Shown: piece after piece, positions 56,619 to 64,000 of the stretch
Numbering within the stretch: position 1 is the stretch's first letter
Layout of the letters: each line of letters opens with the position of its first letter
NCBI GenBank assembly: GCA_964291335.2
Contig: OZ219749.1
Span: forward strand, 1 to 64,000
DNA from: G964291335 sp964291335
GTDB taxonomy: Bacteria; Chloroflexota; Dehalococcoidia; Lucifugimonadales; UBA3495
DNA length: 64,000 bases
Direction: 5' to 3'
Program-made: the position numbers and the translations under genes
The notes under the pieces: generated by a model
What the model saw: only the letters and a program-made list of their open reading frames with translations
The model's database searches: none
What the model was told of the DNA's origin: nothing

Positions 56619-57151
56619 TTTTCCTTGTTTTGGCTCCGGTGGGGCCAGTGGTCGAAACCGGCTCTTTCCTTTTCCGGGAAAATGTCCAGTCTGGAGCCTT
56701 GGAACCAGGTTCGCAGGTTTTCATAGAACCGGTCGGGTTTCCCGCCTTCGGGTCCGGGCGGCGCGGTAAAGCAGGTTTTCATTTTGCCCATGGATTCTCT
56801 GGTGAATCCGGTTTTGCCCCGGTAGGCGAAGAGGATATGCTCGGTGGTGTTCCGGTAGGGTCCTTCGGCGTGAACCTGAGTCTCTTTGTTCCAGGTAATC
56901 ATGGTGTAGTAGGTAAATCCCCGGTATTGCAGGAGCTCAAAACTCAGGGGAATGATTGGCCGATTTGAGCTCTGGTCCAGGTCGTTGCCGGCCCACAGAA
57001 ACAGCTTGGCGGATTGGGAGTCAGCCCATTGGTTCAGGGGCAGCGCCATCAGGCGGTCGGTGGGGGAGTGTCGGCCCTGGTTCCAGGGTGGGTTGATTAC
57101 CAGCACATGGTAGTCATTGCGTTGGGGCGGTTTTTCCGGGATGCGAGGCAT
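56597..57151 (-). CDS. MT-A70-like DNA adenine methyltransferase
   Basis: From ATG 57151 (MPRIPEKPPQRNDYHVLVIN) the protein has 184 residues. The catalytic motif is INPPWNQG (DPPW variant with Asn), followed by WADSQSAKLFLWAGND, LLQYRGFTYYTMITWNKETQ, PYRNTTEHILFAYRGKTGF and a C-terminal DIFPEKERAGFDHWPHRSQN. These are the landmarks of the MT-A70/phage N6-adenine methylases that modify DNA without a partner nuclease. It is one of four DNA methyltransferase genes in the window. The next gene upstream is 80 nt away. Confidence 0.85.
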   Translation of the reverse strand: MPRIPEKPPQRNDYHVLVINPPWNQGRHSPTDRLMALPLNQWADSQSAKLFLWAGNDLDQSSNRPIIPLSFELLQYRGFTYYTMITWNKETQVHAEGPYRNTTEHILFAYRGKTGFTRESMGKMKTCFTAPPGPEGGKPDRFYENLRTWFQGSRLDIFPEKERAGFDHWPHRSQNKEKADLTSM

Positions 57152-57229
57152 GCTGACTGTTACCACAGGGGGTCTCCGCACTGGGGATATGGTTCGCTGG
57201 CGAGTTTGTTCCGGGTACGGTCGTCCGAT

Positions 57230-57535
57230 TCACCTCGGGTTTTCCAGGTAGGGCAGGGCCGGTTCGTACTCCGGGTAAGCCCCGGTGATGCCGATGGCAT
57301 GTTCCCGGCAGTCATCCGCCAGGTTCAGCAGGCTGAGGATAATGGGCGCTTCCTTGTGCAGTTCGGCGAAGTTGGGCCAGGTCAGGCAGGATTTAACCGG
57401 GTCCGGGATCCGGTTCCAGCGCTCCGGGCTGAGTTGCAGTCCTTCGTAGTCCGGGGTCCTGATCAGGGTTACTCCGGGGGCCAGTTCCTCGGTGTGTTCC
57501 GGTTGGTCGTAGGGAAAGTCGGTCTGAGTTTCCAT
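57230..57535 (-). CDS. Small protein of unknown function
   Basis: This 101-residue protein has an excellent ribosome site (AGGAGG) before ATG 57535. It reads METQTDFPYDQPEHTEELAP, GVTLIRTPDYEGLQLSPERW, PVKSCLTWPNFAELHKEAPI and LNLADDCREHAIGITGAYPE. It is acidic and mixed alpha/beta. The stretch LTWPNFAELHKEAPIILSLL looks like a helix that could bind a partner. No family was recognised. It lies downstream of two zinc-ribbon genes. Confidence 0.62.
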   Translation of the reverse strand: METQTDFPYDQPEHTEELAPGVTLIRTPDYEGLQLSPERWNRIPDPVKSCLTWPNFAELHKEAPIILSLLNLADDCREHAIGITGAYPEYEPALPYLENPR

Positions 57536-57728
57536 GATAACAAATCCTCCTTTTTGACTCTATCGGACAGTGGTGGGATAACCGCAGCCGCCACAGTGTG
57601 GAGTCGTTGGGGCAGCCGCAGCCGGCGCAGTTGTCGGCTTCGGGATCGTTGGCCTCCAGGCACTTGGGGCAAATAATGGTCCGGTTCGGATAGTTGCAGT
57701 GGGAGGCGAGGATGTTTTTCCCGGTCAT
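57393..57728 (-). CDS. Zinc-ribbon protein, 3' end uncertain
   Basis: From ATG 57728 (ATGA overlap with the upstream gene) the product begins MTGKNILASHCNYPNRTIIC, PKCLEANDPEADNCAGCGCP, then WRLRLSHHCPIESKRRICYH. The pairs C-x8-CPKC and CAGCGC make one or two zinc sites of the tandem-ribbon type also seen in the next gene. The frame runs on to 57393 across the ribosome site and first 140 nt of the 101-residue gene. That is unlikely for a real tail, so a stop has probably been lost to a frameshift near 57540. Confidence 0.5.
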   Translation of the reverse strand: MTGKNILASHCNYPNRTIICPKCLEANDPEADNCAGCGCPNDSTLWRLRLSHHCPIESKRRICYHGNSDRLSLRPTGTHRGTGPRSNPDQDPGLRRTATQPGALEPDPGPG

Positions 57729-57922
57729 GTGGGTTTCTCCATATTATTTTCGACGGTGGGTTCACCGCAGTTGACGCAGCGCTTTGCGTAGAGATCGTGT
57801 TCGCAGCGCTGACAGAAGTCGGTGTCCAGTGGGTTGATCATCAGGCATTTGGCGCACAGAACTTCTTCCTCCCCGTTGGGGTAATCGCAGTGGGGACATA
57901 ATGCCGCGGTTGTTTGGATCAT
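57725..57922 (-). CDS. Zinc-ribbon protein
   Basis: These 65 residues read MIQTTAALCPHCDYPNGEEE, VLCAKCLMINPLDTDFCQRC, EHDLYAKRCVNCGEPTVENN. Four CxxC pairs (CPHC, CAKC, CQRC, CVNC) make two zinc ribbons in tandem, similar to double zinc ribbon (DZR) modules. It is translationally coupled to the next zinc-ribbon gene by ATGA. Such proteins often recruit partners to nucleic acids or act as subunits. Here they lie between two DNA methyltransferase loci. Confidence 0.7.
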   Translation of the reverse strand: MIQTTAALCPHCDYPNGEEEVLCAKCLMINPLDTDFCQRCEHDLYAKRCVNCGEPTVENNMEKPT

Positions 57923-58048
57923 AGCGGTTCCTCCTTTTGCTCACTATTCGCTTCGGACAGTTTCTCCAGAAAAGCCCGAAGCGTTGATTTCCGTTGAACT
58001 TTTCCTTTCACTGCCGGATGAAATGCGGCTGATGGCCGGTGGCCTCTG

Positions 58049-58279
58049 GTGGAACCGGGCTGGTTGCTACGGGATTCCGGAGTTATTGACTTCCCGGTGG
58101 CGCCAGGGTCCGCGTATTTGGCCCCTGAAGTGGAGGCTTTGCCGGGATTTTGGACCTTCGCGGGGTATGGGGATGAAGCGCTTGAGCCGATATTGGCGTT
58201 GGGGCAGGTCAGCTATTCTGCCTGGACTAATGGGAAATATGACGGGTTTGCCCGGGTGAAGGTGGAGTCGTGGGATTGA
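58049..58279 (+). pseudogene. Plus-strand coding fragment of unknown family
   Basis: The frame gives MEPGWLLRDSGVIDFPVAPG, SAYLAPEVEALPGFWTFAGY, GDEALEPILALGQVSYSAWT and NGKYDGFARVKVESWD. This has clear protein character and a proper stop, but the 5' side (57940-58048) shows only broken coding in other frames and no ribosome site. I read it as the C-terminal remnant of a larger gene on the strand opposite to its neighbours. The rest of the gap 58280-58502 holds nothing recognised. Confidence 0.4.
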
Positions 58280-58502
58280 GCAGGCTGCGTAATGCCGCGG
58301 GACTGGAGCAATTAGTTGCCAGCCGGCAGGCAGAGTCCTCCGGTGGGCGGTGAGGTCGGGTCAGTTGGGTCTTTCAGGTTCCCGCTGTGGTATCAGGAAG
58401 ATCAGAACAGGGCCTGCTTGCTGGTCAGTTTCCCGCCGAGTCCCTATGACGATGGGGATTGCCTTTCGGCAAGTGGCTTTTTGAGGTTATTAATATTACT
58501 AT

Positions 58503-59669
58503 TTAATCTGCCGCCGGTGAGATTGGTTGGAAATCTTGTTCCACCCACCAGTCTCTGCCTCTCTTTCCCGGCAATAACAGGTCAATTTCTTTGGCCGTCC
58601 GTCCGCCTCTTCCGTGATGGACGGAGATGCTCTTGTGCGGCGAAGTAGTACTGCGTTGTAAGATTTCCCGATCGGGCCAGGTTTCCCTTACTGCAGCGAT
58701 GCACATCTTCGCGGTCTCGCGCCGCTGGTCGGTTCGGATCAATACGGCGGCTCCGTTCTTTAAATGGCGTCTCGATTCCAGCAGCACTGAGCCGATCAAT
58801 TCCCGGTACTCCGTCTTGTTTGCGAACTTCGCCGACCGGCGCCAGTCCTTGCGGAATTTGTAACCTAAAAGCCATAATCGCAGCCAGTGATCGTTCCAGT
58901 AGTCGGCTACGCCGCAGTAGGGAGGGGAGGTAATGAGCAGGCCTGCCCCCATGGGGGCTAGCTTGGGGAGTTCTTCACGTGCGTCCCCAAGAATTATAGT
59001 ACTGTGAGCTTGTTTCGGGATCCCGTGATGGTAGCGTCGACGGATCTTATCCGCAAGCATCGCTACCGGGTTTACATCCGGCGGTTTTAGCAGGCCATTA
59101 TTGGTCCACCATTTCACAGCATAGTCAGGGGAGTATGCAATCGTTGGCGATAACGAGTTGGACAGTCCTCCTCCCTGTTTATCCTGCATATGCAGAGCAA
59201 TGAATGCCATCAGTGTTCGATCTACTTTTGATTCCTGCCAGTTCAATTCCCGTCGTGCAGCACGCAAAAAAGACCTTACCTTAGGGTTCCAGGCCATTGC
59301 TTCGAACTGGTTGCGGCTTCGACTGTCGTGGGGTTTCCGCGCTTTCCAGACTTCATTTATTCTCTCTAATACCGCCTCCGAGTTTTCCGCTGGCTGTAAC
59401 TTTGTTGCAGTGAAGATCCACGCTACCGGGTTCACGTCAATACCGGTTGAGGGATGCCCTATTACCGCAGATGCAAATGGGCCGTTTCCCCGCCCACAGA
59501 ACGGGTCCAGGACGGACTCTCTGTCTTTTGTAAGGTTACGTACGGCTTCTTGGACGAAAGTCGGTGGGAACATCGCCAAGTACCGCCCTAATCCGTACCA
59601 ACGGCCAGCGGCTGTGTTTCGCGGCCATGGCTGATGGAACAGGCGCTGCTTTTGCGCCTTTTCTGTCAT
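58503..59669 (-). CDS. DNA methyltransferase (m4C-type, SPPY) of the HerA-NurA operon
   Basis: This 388-residue protein has motif I near the N-terminus (VLDPFCGRGNGPFASAVIGH, then GIDVNPVA) and motif IV LLITSPPYCGVADYWNDHW (SPPY, typical of N4-cytosine enzymes). Between them is a helical target-recognition-like region (NLTKDRESV before, MAFIALHMQDKQGGGLSNSL and DYAVKWWTNNGLL after motif I). A basic C-terminal segment has HHGRGGRTAKEIDLLLPGK. Its ATG overlaps the NurA-like stop by 4 nt, so it is translated with it. It would mark self DNA, making the operon a restriction-modification-like system. Confidence 0.85.
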   Translation of the reverse strand: MTEKAQKQRLFHQPWPRNTAAGRWYGLGRYLAMFPPTFVQEAVRNLTKDRESVLDPFCGRGNGPFASAVIGHPSTGIDVNPVAWIFTATKLQPAENSEAVLERINEVWKARKPHDSRSRNQFEAMAWNPKVRSFLRAARRELNWQESKVDRTLMAFIALHMQDKQGGGLSNSLSPTIAYSPDYAVKWWTNNGLLKPPDVNPVAMLADKIRRRYHHGIPKQAHSTIILGDAREELPKLAPMGAGLLITSPPYCGVADYWNDHWLRLWLLGYKFRKDWRRSAKFANKTEYRELIGSVLLESRRHLKNGAAVLIRTDQRRETAKMCIAAVRETWPDREILQRSTTSPHKSISVHHGRGGRTAKEIDLLLPGKRGRDWWVEQDFQPISPAAD

Positions 59670-60979
59670 GGTGCAAGGCTCTTAATCAGGTCTGTGCCGG
59701 TACTGAGCGGGATTGCCGCTTGTTTGTGCGCCCGGCGGAGTGCCAAAAACTGGTCAGTACCTACTCCTAACGGGCCGGCTGTGTTGACTGCGTCTGCCAG
59801 TGCCAACGGCGCCACAGCGTTAGTTAGAGGCGGCTTCGCCTCCGGTTGAGCGATATTGAGCACTAGGCGTTGGCCGTTTTTCGTTTTCATCACCATAGGC
59901 CGTCCGTAATATGTCAATTCGCCCCATGGTTTAGGGCTATCCGAATGACGGGCTACTATGTTAGTCCGTATGTAATCGTTGTTTGGCAACCACAAGCTGT
60001 TCTTTGGGATCCGTTCCCCCGGAGCTGGAGCGCGGTCCAGTTCCGCAGCATGGTCCACGAATGGCCCATGCTTAACACCTGACATTACCAGGAGCAGAGA
60101 CCCTGGACGTTTTTTATTGAGCTGGCTTTGAATGTTTTGCAATTCTCTGCGGACAGCTCGCGCCAAGACTGCAATTGTTCCAAATGCAGCCAATGGTCCG
60201 TCCATCACGAATGCGATGTTGCCGATAGCAATAAGCCCAGTATCAGATTCCGCGAGGTAACGTAGGGAGTTTACCAGAGCTAAGATCTCCAGGGTGTCGC
60301 GGACGCGGTTGTGACACTCTATCGGTGAGGTGTTTTCCACGAATTGTGTATGAATTCTGAGGCCGTCCGTGAGTAGCACTTCAACCCGGCAGGTTGGGCA
60401 ATAATCTACTTGCCCAGGTAATGGCAAGCTCAGATTCTCTTCTTCACAGTCAGGGTTCGGGCAATGTTCAACCTTGTGGCTAAGGCCGAGCAGGTGGTAC
60501 AGCGTTTCGGCGAAGGTCTCTCCGCCCACGCTTGCCTTTTCCAGTTCGTTGTTAAAGATCTGCCTGAACCAGGTTCCTGGGTCTGTACCATCCTTTTTCC
60601 CGGCGTTCATGCCTGGGAGCATCATTCCCAAGCTTTCGCCTTTTTCGGTTTCCCGCAGTAGCCTGGGGTCAACTGCGCCGCTTTCTGGTAACCGTTGCAG
60701 GGCTTCCAGCTTCTCCAAGTCCATTAGCACCATCCCTAAAGATACTAAACCGGCTTCGGTGGACGGTAGCGCTCCGGGAATCGGCTCATATATGTTCGAC
60801 CCGTCTATCGCCAGGATATGGGTTCGCGACGTTCCAGCCGGGCAGGGCTGAAATGGCGGTAAAGGCAATGGTTGTCCGCTGTGCCTCTCTTGCAAGTCCT
60901 CGCGGAACGCTTCCACGACTCCACTTTCGGCAATTGCTAGAATCGCCGCTAATCCGGCTCGTTCATCTTCATACGGCAT
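59666..60979 (-). CDS. nurA: NurA-like nuclease
   Basis: This 437-residue protein has the NurA landmarks: THILAIDGSNIYEPI (first catalytic Asp, about residue 55), a middle region with a zinc finger (CPNPDCEEENL then DYCPTCRVEV), IAFVMDGPLAAFG (second Asp), LLLVMSGVKHG and the C-terminal TYYGRPMVMKTKNGQR. NurA proteins are 5'-3' exonucleases and endonucleases that work with the HerA translocase. The zinc-finger insert is unusual and may serve recognition. It lies 6 nt after the HerA stop and overlaps the methyltransferase start (ATGA). Confidence 0.82.
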   Translation of the reverse strand: MPYEDERAGLAAILAIAESGVVEAFREDLQERHSGQPLPLPPFQPCPAGTSRTHILAIDGSNIYEPIPGALPSTEAGLVSLGMVLMDLEKLEALQRLPESGAVDPRLLRETEKGESLGMMLPGMNAGKKDGTDPGTWFRQIFNNELEKASVGGETFAETLYHLLGLSHKVEHCPNPDCEEENLSLPLPGQVDYCPTCRVEVLLTDGLRIHTQFVENTSPIECHNRVRDTLEILALVNSLRYLAESDTGLIAIGNIAFVMDGPLAAFGTIAVLARAVRRELQNIQSQLNKKRPGSLLLVMSGVKHGPFVDHAAELDRAPAPGERIPKNSLWLPNNDYIRTNIVARHSDSPKPWGELTYYGRPMVMKTKNGQRLVLNIAQPEAKPPLTNAVAPLALADAVNTAGPLGVGTDQFLALRRAHKQAAIPLSTGTDLIKSLAP

Positions 60980-60985
60980 GATGAC

Positions 60986-63211
60986 TCACTGCAACAGGGG
61001 CTGTTTGGGACGATGATTGTTCTCATCCGTCGCTGTGGCGCGGTCAGCTTCGCTTGTGCCGGAAGTACCTTCGATAACGAACTTGTCAAGCTGAACTGGC
61101 ACTGTGTACGCCTGAGACAGGGTTCTTATGCGGACAAAGCCCTGCTCGCTGACCTTGCCGATCTGGTCGATAAAGTCGGCAAAGTCCATGTAGTCTGCCA
61201 CAACGCGCCGCTCAGCGCCGGAGTTGAGGTAGGAAAGCACCCAGTTGTCGGTTTCGCTGAGTATTTCCGGCATCACTGAGCTCGGCGCTTGTGTTGCCAG
61301 CACCATGCCTATATTGAGTTTGCTTCCCTCTTTCGCAGACCGCGCCCATACGGTCGTCAGATTGTCGCGTGCGTTGGCGCGCGGCAGCAGGTTGTGGGCT
61401 TCTTCAATGTAGACGATGATGTGACCTTCAGTTGCTTTACTTTCGTCTGGGGGCGCAGTAGGGTCGTGGTTGGCTAAGACGCTCCTGAATCTCTCTTGCT
61501 GAGACTGGAAGATGCGCCACATGACGCGCTCGGCAGCGGCTTTGTTTTGCTCGGGGTCGCCGGCTGATTGATCTATGACGACCAGCTTGCCTTCCCTCAG
61601 GTCCTGCACCACGGCCTCAGCGAAATCGTTAGCGGTATTCGGGTCGTGCTGTTCCTGTGCCCGCTGGAATGCTCTGGGACCATTCCGTGATTCGAAAATG
61701 CGCAGGATGGCCCGGAGCCTTGGGTCAGCCCAGGACTCGTGGTTACTGCTCTTGCTGATGTATTTCTGCTCAAACTCTTGGAAGCGGCTTTGTTTATCTT
61801 CAATGAACCGCCCCAATGTGGAGAAGATGGTGATGAGCTGATCCCACGTAATGGCGAACTGATTGTTAACGGAATCTTCCAAAATTGCTGCTGCTTGTTG
61901 ATAGTCCGTCCGGTTATCGCTGCTAGCATTGCTAGCCTTCAGTGCTGCGATCAATTCCTTGTTGAAAATGGAACTCCGTCCTGGTCCTTGGATGGATGGT
62001 TCCCATTTGGGTCGTTGCAGGCCAGCGGCGGCTAGTGCCGTGCGATACGCCAGCACGGATCGATAATATCGGGTTTGAGCGCCGATGTCGCCAGCGGCGC
62101 TGGCTTCAACCGATAAATCAGCATCGCGGAATGCAGTCGTGTAGCGGGCGCTTTCATTGGCCATGATGCCCCGGATTATTTCGCGTCCTGCGAGCATCTG
62201 CTCAAGTGCGGCCTCTACAGCTGATGTATCTTGCGGGTTTTGCCATTGTCTCGGAATAGGCTCTCCAAAGAAGTTGAGCTTCATTACTTTGCGGTCCGGA
62301 TCCCATGGAACAGGGATGAGACCGTAGGTTGCGACCTCTGGCTCTCTGGGCAACCCAATGGTTTCGTGGACTCGATGCAGGCCTTTCCCGTCCTGGTAAT
62401 TGTCCTGGGCGTATTCGCCGCTCAGGTCGAAGATGATCTGACCGATGCGATGGTCCGGATTGACCGCCCGAAGTCGGTAGATGTTTTCGGCTACTATTTT
62501 CAGGCCATTGGATTTGCCGGAGCGCGACATACCGAAGTATGCCGTGCGCCTTTTCATAATGTCTGTGGGGTTGATTCTGAACTCGGCTCTTGCTGCATTG
62601 TCGGAATCTGCGGCTGCGAATCGAGTATGGCCTATTTTGGCTAATTTCCGGTCAATCAAGATGTCGTTGGAGCGGTGCTGGTGATTTACTATCAGGTAAA
62701 GCGACTCGGCGTCAGGTTTCCACACCATCAGCTCGTTGACGGCGTAGTAATTGGCTATATCTTCAGCATAGCGGTACGTACCATTGTCTCTGGGGATGAA
62801 AGTGCCCAAGACCGAACATTCCACTCCGTGCAGGGACATTTTATCCCTTACCCAAGGGGGGAGCCGGTCAGCCCAAGGCCCTTGATTTCCTGAACCCTCA
62901 ATGCTCTCCTGCCTGGTCTGGTCGTTGGCAGCGGCAGCTGGGAGGCGGGCCTCGTTCTGGATTCTAAGCAGGATGAACGATTCATCTCCGTCTGGCTTGG
63001 CAGCCATCAGAAAAGCGTTCTTGGGCAAGCCTCCCGCTTGCTCACGGTCATGATCATAGACCGCGACTACAGCGCTGTTGTACGAGATGCTGTACACACT
63101 GCCAACGAAATTAGCTCGCTTGCGGAACTGGGTTAGTGCTGGGCGCCCAGCACTTCGTTTCACAATTTCCAACAGCGGTGTGCTCTCGTTTCCGGAACTT
63201 TCCTGAACCAT
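60986..63211 (-). CDS. herA: HerA-like DNA translocase ATPase
   Basis: This 741-residue protein has an N-terminal HAS-barrel-like domain (FVGSVYSISYNSAVVAVYDH, CSVLGTFIPRD). The HerA/FtsK-type motor follows: RRTAYFGMSRSGKSNGLKIV (Walker A), IGQIIFDLSGEYAQD (HerA motif), IIVYIEEAHNLLPRANARD (Walker B), IGMVLATQAPSSVMPEIL (sensor) and NWVLSYLNSGAERRVVADYM. It forms a hexameric ring that threads DNA. It is the first gene of the HerA-NurA-methyltransferase operon. Homologues in defence systems pair HerA with Sir2, DUF4297 or NurA effectors. The upstream 485 nt hold no gene. Confidence 0.9.
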   Translation of the reverse strand: MVQESSGNESTPLLEIVKRSAGRPALTQFRKRANFVGSVYSISYNSAVVAVYDHDREQAGGLPKNAFLMAAKPDGDESFILLRIQNEARLPAAAANDQTRQESIEGSGNQGPWADRLPPWVRDKMSLHGVECSVLGTFIPRDNGTYRYAEDIANYYAVNELMVWKPDAESLYLIVNHQHRSNDILIDRKLAKIGHTRFAAADSDNAARAEFRINPTDIMKRRTAYFGMSRSGKSNGLKIVAENIYRLRAVNPDHRIGQIIFDLSGEYAQDNYQDGKGLHRVHETIGLPREPEVATYGLIPVPWDPDRKVMKLNFFGEPIPRQWQNPQDTSAVEAALEQMLAGREIIRGIMANESARYTTAFRDADLSVEASAAGDIGAQTRYYRSVLAYRTALAAAGLQRPKWEPSIQGPGRSSIFNKELIAALKASNASSDNRTDYQQAAAILEDSVNNQFAITWDQLITIFSTLGRFIEDKQSRFQEFEQKYISKSSNHESWADPRLRAILRIFESRNGPRAFQRAQEQHDPNTANDFAEAVVQDLREGKLVVIDQSAGDPEQNKAAAERVMWRIFQSQQERFRSVLANHDPTAPPDESKATEGHIIVYIEEAHNLLPRANARDNLTTVWARSAKEGSKLNIGMVLATQAPSSVMPEILSETDNWVLSYLNSGAERRVVADYMDFADFIDQIGKVSEQGFVRIRTLSQAYTVPVQLDKFVIEGTSGTSEADRATATDENNHRPKQPLLQ

Positions 63212-63696
63212 TACGGTTTCACTCCTGCAATAAGATTGCTGTGATTATGGCAAAGAGGAAGGAATAACATCTCCTTACCTCCAGTTAGACAGTGCCGCGT
63301 TCCCATAGTCGCCGCCTATGCACGATGACGACGTTCACCCAGCGCGCCGTCGAAATCCCGACGCTATCGCTACCCCCGTCGCACTAGCGTCGTTTCTCAT
63401 ATAACATTCCTTCCGCGCCCGCTCACACGGACGCTTCATGTAACGATGAAAATTACGCCGCAATAATACCCGAAGAGGCGGGATGTTTCCATGCCCCTTG
63501 GTAGGCGTCTTCAGTGCTGCGCTTTACGGAAAACCGTCAGATCATACAATGCGAGTCGGCTCTTCTACCGTGGGCCCTGCACTTTCGGTAGATGGGTTCA
63601 GCCGGTAGTGTTCTTGCAGCAGTTCGAACCGTGGTAAAACACGCCGAAATAAGTTGCCGGCTCTGAGCATACCCGGTTGTGGGGGCCGTCGATGAG
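63212..63696. other. Intergenic region upstream of herA
   Basis: 485 nt without a supported gene on either strand. A short stem CTACCG/CGGTAG at about 63567-63593 and a region of mixed composition are visible. The herA promoter should lie here, but no clear -35/-10 pair stands out. Confidence 0.4.
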
Positions 63697-63999
63697 TTAT
63701 GCCATGCAGCGGGGGTCTATGCCGGGTTTGGTCGGTTGGTCCGGTTCCGGTTCCGCGATTGTCGTTCCGGCGCTGGTTGCAGTCGGAGCCAATGGCCTTT
63801 CCACGTAATGAGCTTTCCGGTCGTTTCGGTTGTCGTGGTTGACCCGGAGCAGCGTCGGTTTCACCAATCCGTGGCGGTCCCTGGTGGTAAGAGTATTGAT
63901 TTCCGCTAGCGCTTTTTCTAGCGCTTTCCGCAGCAGTTGGTCCAGCTGCTGGTGGTCGAAGGCCTGTTCAGTGTGCTTGATGATGGTCCGACGTTCCCT
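63697..63999 (-). CDS. C-terminal part of an unknown protein entering from beyond the right edge
   Basis: An open minus-strand frame runs from the window edge to TAA at 63697 (100 codons): RERRTIIKHTEQAFDHQQLD, QLLRKALEKALAEINTLTTR, then VKPTLLRVNHDNRNDRKAHY and a Pro-Thr-rich tail ending PGIDPRCMA. The charged helix and disordered end are coding-like. The 5' part is outside the window, so the family cannot be judged. It is on the same strand as the HerA operon but is separated from it by 485 nt. Confidence 0.6.
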   Translation of the reverse strand, partial: RERRTIIKHTEQAFDHQQLDQLLRKALEKALAEINTLTTRDRHGLVKPTLLRVNHDNRNDRKAHYVERPLAPTATSAGTTIAEPEPDQPTKPGIDPRCMA

Positions 64000-64000
64000 T

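Overview
The window is GC-rich and gene-dense. It is dominated by accessory genes and contains no recognisable core metabolism. Uma2-type nucleases, a replication-relaxation protein beside a VirD4/TraD-like ATPase, secreted FN3/Calx-beta-like proteins with Pro-Thr linkers, and many small zinc-ribbon proteins together suggest a Chloroflexota-like (Dehalococcoidia/SAR202-type) bacterium. That taxonomic call is inference from gene content only. The only stable RNA found is a tRNA-Pro (56385-56461). Most genes from about 31 kb to the right edge lie on the minus strand in tightly packed, often ATGA-overlapping, operons.

Region by region: (1) 0-13 kb is a plasmid or integrative-conjugative backbone. 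It carries an HTH protein, a lipoprotein, SSB, ParA plus a small partner, a DnaG-like primase, a conjugative coupling ATPase, a replication-relaxation protein, a membrane-anchored SNase nuclease and a 1029-residue unknown. (2) 13-17.5 kb holds small genes, a tandem hairpin/terminator array with a good promoter that may express small RNAs, a broken coiled-coil gene, and a graveyard of fragments (HicB, helicase N-terminus, a solitary CRISPR-repeat-like sequence). (3) 17.7-30 kb is a defence-island-like block: HsdR and an HsdM-HsdS fusion with three co-directional accessory genes, a divergent AAA+ ATPase-subtilase pair, and a frameshifted P-loop ATPase. (4) 30-43 kb holds a Uma2 nuclease, an AT-rich repeat-bearing stretch that looks like a replication origin, three paralogous WLHQQ-motif proteins, a PAPS-reductase-like protein, a DNA methyltransferase, FN3/Calx-beta proteins, and a retropepsin-like protease overlapping an HNH nuclease. 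(5) 43-56 kb holds a family of coiled-coil/putative PD-(D/E)XK proteins (five copies), DUF1828-like proteins, a RecF/OLD-type ATPase, a LexA-like DNA-binding protein, a second Uma2 and a macro-domain protein. (6) 56-64 kb holds tRNA-Pro, an MT-A70 methyltransferase, zinc ribbons, and a compact HerA-NurA-methyltransferase operon.

The strongest candidate for an under-described system is the HerA-NurA-m4C-type methyltransferase operon at 58.5-63.2 kb. Its gene content is like a restriction-modification system. The AAA+-subtilase pair and the split ATPase next to the type I R-M locus come next. A second theme is disruption. A 23-G tract breaks the frame near the start of the conjugation ATPase, an 8-bp tandem duplication splits one gene, and at least ten other genes carry one-base homopolymer shifts or in-frame stops. 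These may be phase-variable sites, ongoing gene decay, or long-read sequencing errors, and the sequence alone cannot decide between them.
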